Source: Actinomycetota bacterium
GTDB lineage: Bacteria > Actinomycetota > Acidimicrobiia > Acidimicrobiales > RAAP-2
Reading direction: 5' to 3'
Length of the DNA: 64,000 nucleotides
NCBI GenBank assembly: GCA_021324045.1
Contig: JAJPJV010000028.1
Coordinates: 56,532 to 120,531, forward strand
The translations under genes were made by a program, and so were the position numbers. Below, in pieces: positions 59,301-64,000 of this stretch; position 1 is the stretch's first letter, and every line of letters starts with the position of its first letter. The notes below the pieces were generated by a model. That model was given only the letters and a program-made list of their open reading frames with translations. It was not told the DNA's origin and ran no database searches.

Positions 59301-61885
59301 GGGTCCTCGTCACCGGTGGGAGCGGGTTCCTCGGCAGCTCGGTGATCCCACTCCTGGTCCGCAACGGACATTTCGTCAGCGCGCTCGCGCGGTCGGAACG
59401 AGCGGCGATCCGGGTCATCGAACTGGGCGCGTCAGCGATCCTCGGTGACCTCGACGATCCGGCCTCCCTCGAGCGGGCCTTCGCCGAAAGCCGAGCGGAG
59501 GCGCTCGTCAACCTTGCCTCGCTTGGCTTCGGCCATGCTCCGCTCATCGTGCGCGCGGCGCAACGTGGCGGCCTCAACCGTGCAGTGTTCGTCTCGACCA
59601 CGGCGATCTTCACCTCGCTCGACGCGCGCTCCAAGGCCACTCGCCTGGCAGCTGAGGAAGCGATCCGAGCGAGCTCGCTCGAGTGGACCATCATCCGGCC
59701 GACCATGATCTACGGCGGCCTCGGTGACCGGAACATGGTCCGACTCCTGCGCCTGCTCCGCTGGACCCCCCTCGTCTTCTTGCCCAGGGGCGGTACGACC
59801 CTGCAGCAACCGGTGCACGTCGACGACGTGGCGGCCGCGGTGGTGACCGCGCTCGAAGCGCCCCACGCCGTCGGTCGGGCCTACGACGTTGGGGGACCCG
59901 AGCCACTGAGCCTGCGCCAGCTCGTCGAGGACGCAGGCCGTGCGGTCGGTCGCCGCTATCGGTTCGTGCCGGTCCCCCTCGAGCCCCTCGTCGCCGCCGC
60001 CCGCCTCTACGAGCGTCTCGCCGCCAGTCCCCGGATCCGCGCGGAGCAGCTCGAGCGGCTTGCTGAAGACAAGGCGTTCGACATTGGCGCGGCACAGCGC
60101 GATCTCGGTTTTGCCCCCAGGCCGTTCTTCGACGGCATCAGCGCAGAATCCTCGCTCGTCCCGCCCGAAGCGGTGCCGGCGGCGCGCGTTGCCCTCTTTC
60201 TGCGGACGCTTTCGAACCATCGCCCAGCGCAGATCCTCCACCGTGGGCGCCTTCGAGCCCTGCGCTTCGCCTTGGGCGTCCTGCCTCGCCGATCCGCTGG
60301 CGTCCTTGCGCGGCCATCAGCGCAGTCGGCTCGGGGATGGCCGACGGCGTTCGAACCGCTTGACGAGCGCGTACCGCCGAGCGACTGCCGGGTCGAATCC
60401 TGTGCCAATGGGATCTTTTGCTTCCTGAACGAGACGCGGTCATTGGGCAATCCTCCGGACTGGGTGCAGGCCGGCGCGACCAGGCTCTGGCGCTACCACT
60501 TGCACTACTTCGAATGGGCATGGCCATTCCTGGCCCATCGCGATCGGCCGTACGCGCAGCGGACGTTCCGAGCGCTGTGGCGCTCCTGGCGCTGCGCCGT
60601 GCCGTTTTCGCGCGGCGATGCCTGGGACCCGTACCCTGCGTCGCTGCGGACCTGGGCCTTGTGCGGCGTCTTCGGTTCCCTGGTCGCGGGGACCGAGGAC
60701 GAGGCCGACTTCCTCGCCGACATCGCCCTGCACGCCGGCTACCTCCGGTCGAGCACCGAGCGCGACGTGAGCGGGAACCACCTCGTCAAGAACCTCAAGG
60801 CACTGATCGGCGCCGGGGTGTTCCTCGACGACGAGGAACTGGTAGACGACGCCTGCCGTGAGCTCTCGAAGCAGCTCGAGATCCAGGTCCTCCCCGACGG
60901 CGGGCACTTCGAGCGCTCTCCCTCCTATCACTGTCAGGTCCTCGGGGATCTCATCGACATCCGTGAGCTTCTCGCTGCAGCACACAGGACGCAGGTCGAA
61001 GGGATCGACCGGATCATCACCTCAATGCGGCGGTGGCTGGGGGCCATGCTCCATCCCGACGGCGACGTGCCGCTGTTCAACGATGCCACCTTGGTCGGCA
61101 TCGAACGAATCGCCGCGCTCGAACCTGAGCGGCCCACGACGCGGCTCAGCCTCTTGGAGCCTTCCGGGTTCCTCGTCGTTCGTCAGCCCGGCGTGCACGT
61201 CGTTCTCGACGTCGGTCTGCCCTCCCCAAGGGAGCTTCCCGCCCACGCGCACGCCGATTGCCTGAGCTTCGAGCTGAGCGTCGGTGGTCGCCGCATCATC
61301 GTCGACTCAGGCACGTCCACCTACGCCCCAGGACCACGACGTCGCTACGAGCGATCCACCCCGGCGCACAACACCGTCGACGTCGACGGCCAGGACCAGA
61401 GTGAGGTCTGGGGCACCTTCCGGGCCGCGCGGCTCGCGAACCCCCGACTCGAACACCTGCGGGCGGACCCCGACGACGTCACCATCACCGCCTCCCACGA
61501 CGGGTACCGGCGCTTGCCCGGTCAGCCGGTCCACCGCCGATCCTGGTCGATCGGCGAGACGTCCATCCAGATCCGCGACGAGGTCGTCGGCGAGGGGACC
61601 CACCGCGTCGCTGCCCACTTCCACCTCTCGCCCGAGTGTGAGGTGATCGAGCAGGACGGCACAATTCGCGCCGGCCCGCTCACCCTGTGCGCCAACGGTG
61701 GGCGGGTCCGCACGCACCCCGTGACCGTCGCCAACGGCTTCGGCGTCCAACGCCCGTCGACCGCCATCGCGGTCGTCGACGACGGCCAGCTCCCCCTTCG
61801 GATCCAAACGACGATCACCTGGGGATCCGATCGAGCCGCGCAAATCAAGCCCGATGGGCGAGCAGGGCGAAGGGGCACCTCCTGA
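59297..61885 (+). CDS. SDR epimerase-like protein fused to heparinase II/III-type lyase
   Basis: A single 862-residue chain carries two enzymes. Residues 1-300 are an atypical NAD-binding SDR (MRVLVTGGSGFLGSSVIPLL; LVNLASLGFGHAPLIVRAA; IIRPTMIYGGLGDRNMVRL; QQPVHVDDVAAAVV) in which the YxxxK Tyr is not evident. From about 330 an alpha/alpha-toroid domain (WRYHLHYFEWAWPFL; DVSGNHLVKNLKALIG; HFERSPSYHCQVLGDL) and a C-terminal beta domain (HAHADCLSFELSVGGRRIIVDSGT; HNTVDVDGQDQSEVWGTF) form a heparinase II/III lyase. No stop or frameshift lies between the parts. It probably trims or processes the nascent polysaccharide. Overlaps both neighbours. Confidence 0.87.
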   Translation: MRVLVTGGSGFLGSSVIPLLVRNGHFVSALARSERAAIRVIELGASAILGDLDDPASLERAFAESRAEALVNLASLGFGHAPLIVRAAQRGGLNRAVFVSTTAIFTSLDARSKATRLAAEEAIRASSLEWTIIRPTMIYGGLGDRNMVRLLRLLRWTPLVFLPRGGTTLQQPVHVDDVAAAVVTALEAPHAVGRAYDVGGPEPLSLRQLVEDAGRAVGRRYRFVPVPLEPLVAAARLYERLAASPRIRAEQLERLAEDKAFDIGAAQRDLGFAPRPFFDGISAESSLVPPEAVPAARVALFLRTLSNHRPAQILHRGRLRALRFALGVLPRRSAGVLARPSAQSARGWPTAFEPLDERVPPSDCRVESCANGIFCFLNETRSLGNPPDWVQAGATRLWRYHLHYFEWAWPFLAHRDRPYAQRTFRALWRSWRCAVPFSRGDAWDPYPASLRTWALCGVFGSLVAGTEDEADFLADIALHAGYLRSSTERDVSGNHLVKNLKALIGAGVFLDDEELVDDACRELSKQLEIQVLPDGGHFERSPSYHCQVLGDLIDIRELLAAAHRTQVEGIDRIITSMRRWLGAMLHPDGDVPLFNDATLVGIERIAALEPERPTTRLSLLEPSGFLVVRQPGVHVVLDVGLPSPRELPAHAHADCLSFELSVGGRRIIVDSGTSTYAPGPRRRYERSTPAHNTVDVDGQDQSEVWGTFRAARLANPRLEHLRADPDDVTITASHDGYRRLPGQPVHRRSWSIGETSIQIRDEVVGEGTHRVAAHFHLSPECEVIEQDGTIRAGPLTLCANGGRVRTHPVTVANGFGVQRPSTAIAVVDDGQLPLRIQTTITWGSDRAAQIKPDGRAGRRGTS

Positions 61886-63141
61886 TGTGCGGATGGGTCG
61901 GCATCTTCGGGGCTGTCGAGCATGAGCAGATCCTGCGCCGGGCCAGACAGACCCTGTCGAGTAGGGGACCTGACGGCTCGGGTGAACGCACCCAGTCGGG
62001 CTACTCCTTTCGGGGGGTCTCGACTCGAGTCTCTTGCTGGCATTGATGGCGACTCATTACAAGGGTGATGAGATCCCTGCGCTGACGGCAGGATACGACT
62101 CGACTGCTCAGCGCTTCGAGGTCGCGCCAGACGACCTTCGATATGCGAGGCTTGTGGCCGCTGCGCACGCTCGGGTGCGCTTCAAAGAGATCGAGATGGA
62201 TGGAGCCATGACCGGTCATATCGACGTTCTTGCACCACACTTCGACGATCCGGTCGCTGATCCCGCCGCAATCTCGCTGTTCCGCCTTGCGCGTGCCAGC
62301 ACGACGAAGGTACTCATTTCGGGAACAGGCGGCGAGGAGCTGTTCGCTGGATACCCACGCCACCACCACCTCGGGGTTGCCGCCCTGGTCGGACGGGCAC
62401 CGAAGGTGAGCCATTCGCTTGCTTCGAAATTCGCCCCGGCGCTCCCCGCCGGGCGCCCCGGACCTTACGCATTGAGGCGTCATGGTCAAAAGCTCGCGCG
62501 TGCCCTTGGAACCCACGGGATCCCCCACTACCGGCGCATGGTGGCTCAGCTCACCTTTGCGGAGCTGGACGCGCTGATGCCAGGAAACGCGGCGGATGCG
62601 TTCGCTGAGCGCGACGCGCAGTCTCCCTCGCTTACCTCGATCACGCTTTCAGAGGCACTCTCATTCGATCTCGGCCAGTTCCTCCCAAACCTCAACCTTG
62701 CTTATGTCGACAAGGCGTCAATGGCTGCTGGCATCGAGGTCAGGGTTCCGCTGCTCGATGAGGCAGTCTTCAACCTGGCAGCAACCTCGAACCCATCAGA
62801 CTTCATCGCCGGTGGCAAGCCAAAGGCGTGTCTTCGGAGGGCCGCTGAATCGCTGGTGCCCGCCCCCGTCCTCCATCGCGAGAAAACCGGATTCGGCGCT
62901 CCCGTTCGTAGCTGGTTCCGGTTCGACCGCCGCAACGAACTTCGAGAACGCATCGCTGCCCTGGAAACGACCGGCCTCGTCGACACGAAGGTGGCTCTCG
63001 ATCTTGTTGGCAAGGTTGTTCGGGGGTATCTCGACGCGTCACTTGCGGCGGTGGGCCCTTGTCTGCCTTGAGGCTTGGGACCGAAACCACCTCAAGGCTG
63101 GCGGTCTCCCGAACTCTAGCGCTAGCAGGGTGCAGCGCTAG
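61885..63141 (+). pseudogene. asnB: Asparagine synthetase B-type gene with internal deletion and frameshifts
   Basis: The ATG at 61885 opens a normal class II amidotransferase N-terminus, MCGWVGIFGAVEHEQILRRA then SSRGPDGSGER, with the catalytic Cys2. At about 61985-61993 it jumps, in another frame, to HPVGLLLSGGLDSSLLLALM, the ATP PP-loop that normally lies some 200 residues later. The synthetase half then continues (SGTGGEELFAGYPRHH; YVDKASMAAGIEVRVPLLD; HREKTGFGAPVRSWF) and ends early at 63071, while the expected C-terminal wording RRWALVCLEAWDR appears in yet another frame up to 63141. An intact gene would be about 600 residues. The glutaminase is lost, so this is a relic. Confidence 0.85.
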
Positions 63142-63149
63142 CAGGGTGC
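63118..63149 (+). repeat. 16-bp tandem duplication at the end of asnB
   Basis: AGCGCTAGCAGGGTGC occurs twice in tandem (63118-63133 and 63134-63149), followed by TGAAAAACC. GGGTGCTGAAAAAC-like sequences are found at some insertion-sequence ends, so this could be an old element boundary; no transposase frame was recognised next to it. Confidence 0.6.
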
Positions 63150-63326
63150 TGAAAAACCATGCCTGAGTGCTCGCGATCGCCGCCAACATCATCCGGTCGC
63201 CGCCCTCGACGCCTGGAGCGCCCGAGGAAGCACCGGCAGCGCACGCCGAAGCCGGGTTCGGCCGGCCCGGGCCTGAGCGCTGCGGCCTTTGGGGCCGGTC
63301 CGCCAGCTTGCCGCCGACGGTCCTGG

Positions 63327-64000
63327 TCATAACGCGTCGATTTTCAGTACCTTGCGAGGTCTTCGTCGCTCGCATAGAGATTGAATACGGAGGATAACGC
63401 CGATTCGCACCGCCGAAGAATCCCGGACGAAGCGCAAAGGGGGCGTGATAGCCCAAGCAGCCTTGTAGCCAATCCTGCTCGCAAGAGCCCTGAGAATACG
63501 GGTGAGCTTCTGGCTCAACTACCCAGAACAATAAAGCTCTTCGACGCCGGGACCGGCCCGCACTGCGAGCTCTTTGAACATCAATGGCGCGTAGCCCTTC
63601 CAGACGTAACTGCCATCTTCGACCTCCACGAATAGTCCAGCGTCGCCTCTGTCGATCGACACGTATTCCGCGTTCTCTGCTGTCAGGAGAAGGGAACCTC
63701 CCGACGGGAAGAAGGCCAGCAAAGCGCTTACAGTGCCGAACGATTATCGATGATCGTGCTCGATCGTCTCGCAACAAGTCACCACGTCAAGGCGTGACTT
63801 CAAGTCGTTCCGTCCAGGAAGCGAACCGATCTCTTGGACCTCGAACTGAGCATGACTACGCAAGCCTTCGGGGAGTCGTCGTGCCTCTTCGACAGTTGAG
63901 TCCGCCAGAGTGGTGTACGAGGGATAGCCCGACCTGAGGGTCCCCCAGACGCGACGACCACCGCGTCAACCTTCAAGAACCTGCGATGGATCTGAAGGGA
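63327..64000 (-). pseudogene. Degenerate class I SAM methyltransferase, continuing past the window edge
   Basis: One minus-strand frame carries a methyltransferase core interrupted by stops. Upstream of a TAA (63744-63746) it reads ADSTVEEARRLPEGL and DVVTCCETIEHD; just after it FFPSGGSLLLTAENAEYV follows, together matching the motif order acidic loop, CETIEH, then PGGxLLLTxxN. A TAG (63519-63521) and a final TGA (63327) close it, and another TGA interrupts the frame near 63948. Codon use is less GC-rich than elsewhere. The sense strand continues beyond 64000, where the SAM-binding motif I would lie. Probably a decayed polysaccharide-locus methyltransferase. Confidence 0.6.

Noticed and set aside
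60380..60415. tRNA-like GGGTCGAATCC string
   Set aside because: It lies inside the strongly supported heparinase fusion gene and no matching acceptor or anticodon stems were found.
63160..63326. Transposase C-terminal remnant (VLAIAANIIR frame)
   Set aside because: The similarity is too short and vague to name a family, and no catalytic residues are present.

Overview
The window is a GC-rich (roughly two-thirds G+C) bacterial chromosome segment. Signs of an actinobacterium include TAnnnT -10 elements sitting 5-10 bases before start codons (leaderless or near-leaderless genes), many GTG/TTG starts, a mycobacterial-type SerC, a long SerA with an extra regulatory domain, GatCAB, and Streptomyces-type DnaA 9-mers (TTGTCCACA). 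The gene content best fits an Acidimicrobiia-like actinobacterium; that placement is inference. No rRNA, tRNA or CRISPR array was found.

Region 1 (1-29 kb) is biosynthetic. It opens with a CoA-ester lyase cut by the window edge, a secreted NlpC/P60 hydrolase and lgt. It then holds nearly all of branched-chain amino acid synthesis: leuB-ilvE-cimA, greA-leuC-leuD, ilvB-ilvN-ilvC, leuA and ilvD. CimA with LeuCDB supplies 2-oxobutyrate without threonine deaminase. Three of these units, leuB-ilvE-cimA, ilvBNC and leuA, each carry a complete ribosome-mediated attenuator: a promoter, a tiny leader peptide rich in Leu/Ile/Val, a pause hairpin and an intrinsic terminator. serA, a class I aminotransferase, serC, a glycogen-phosphorylase-like gene and a zinc alcohol dehydrogenase lie between them. 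Assimilatory sulfate reduction is represented by cysH and a sulfite reductase fused to a ubiquitin-like sulfur-carrier domain.

Region 2 (29-42.3 kb) starts with an LLM flavin oxidoreductase, ogt and an HTH-TOBE (molbindin-type) protein. A poor, partly decayed stretch (31.3-32.6 kb) follows, then an ECF sigma factor with a putative membrane anti-sigma partner. After these comes molybdenum: a fused modB-modC transporter, modA, moaD, moaA, moeA, moaE, a small HTH protein under a promoter embedded in a large palindrome, and moaC.

Region 3 (42.2-48.5 kb) holds gatB-gatA-gatC, an alpha/beta hydrolase, a methyltransferase, a small hypothetical protein and an AlkB-type dioxygenase.

Region 4 (48.8-64 kb) is a surface-polysaccharide locus: a Wzz/BY-kinase, a membrane sugar epimerase/dehydratase, a WecC-type dehydrogenase, divergent WecB, a bi-domain oxidoreductase, a WecA-like transferase, a GT4 glycosyltransferase and an SDR-heparinase fusion. 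The last five genes on the plus strand are tightly packed or overlapping. The locus then runs into decay: asnB has lost most of its glutaminase domain and is frameshifted, and the final kilobase holds a methyltransferase with in-frame stops.
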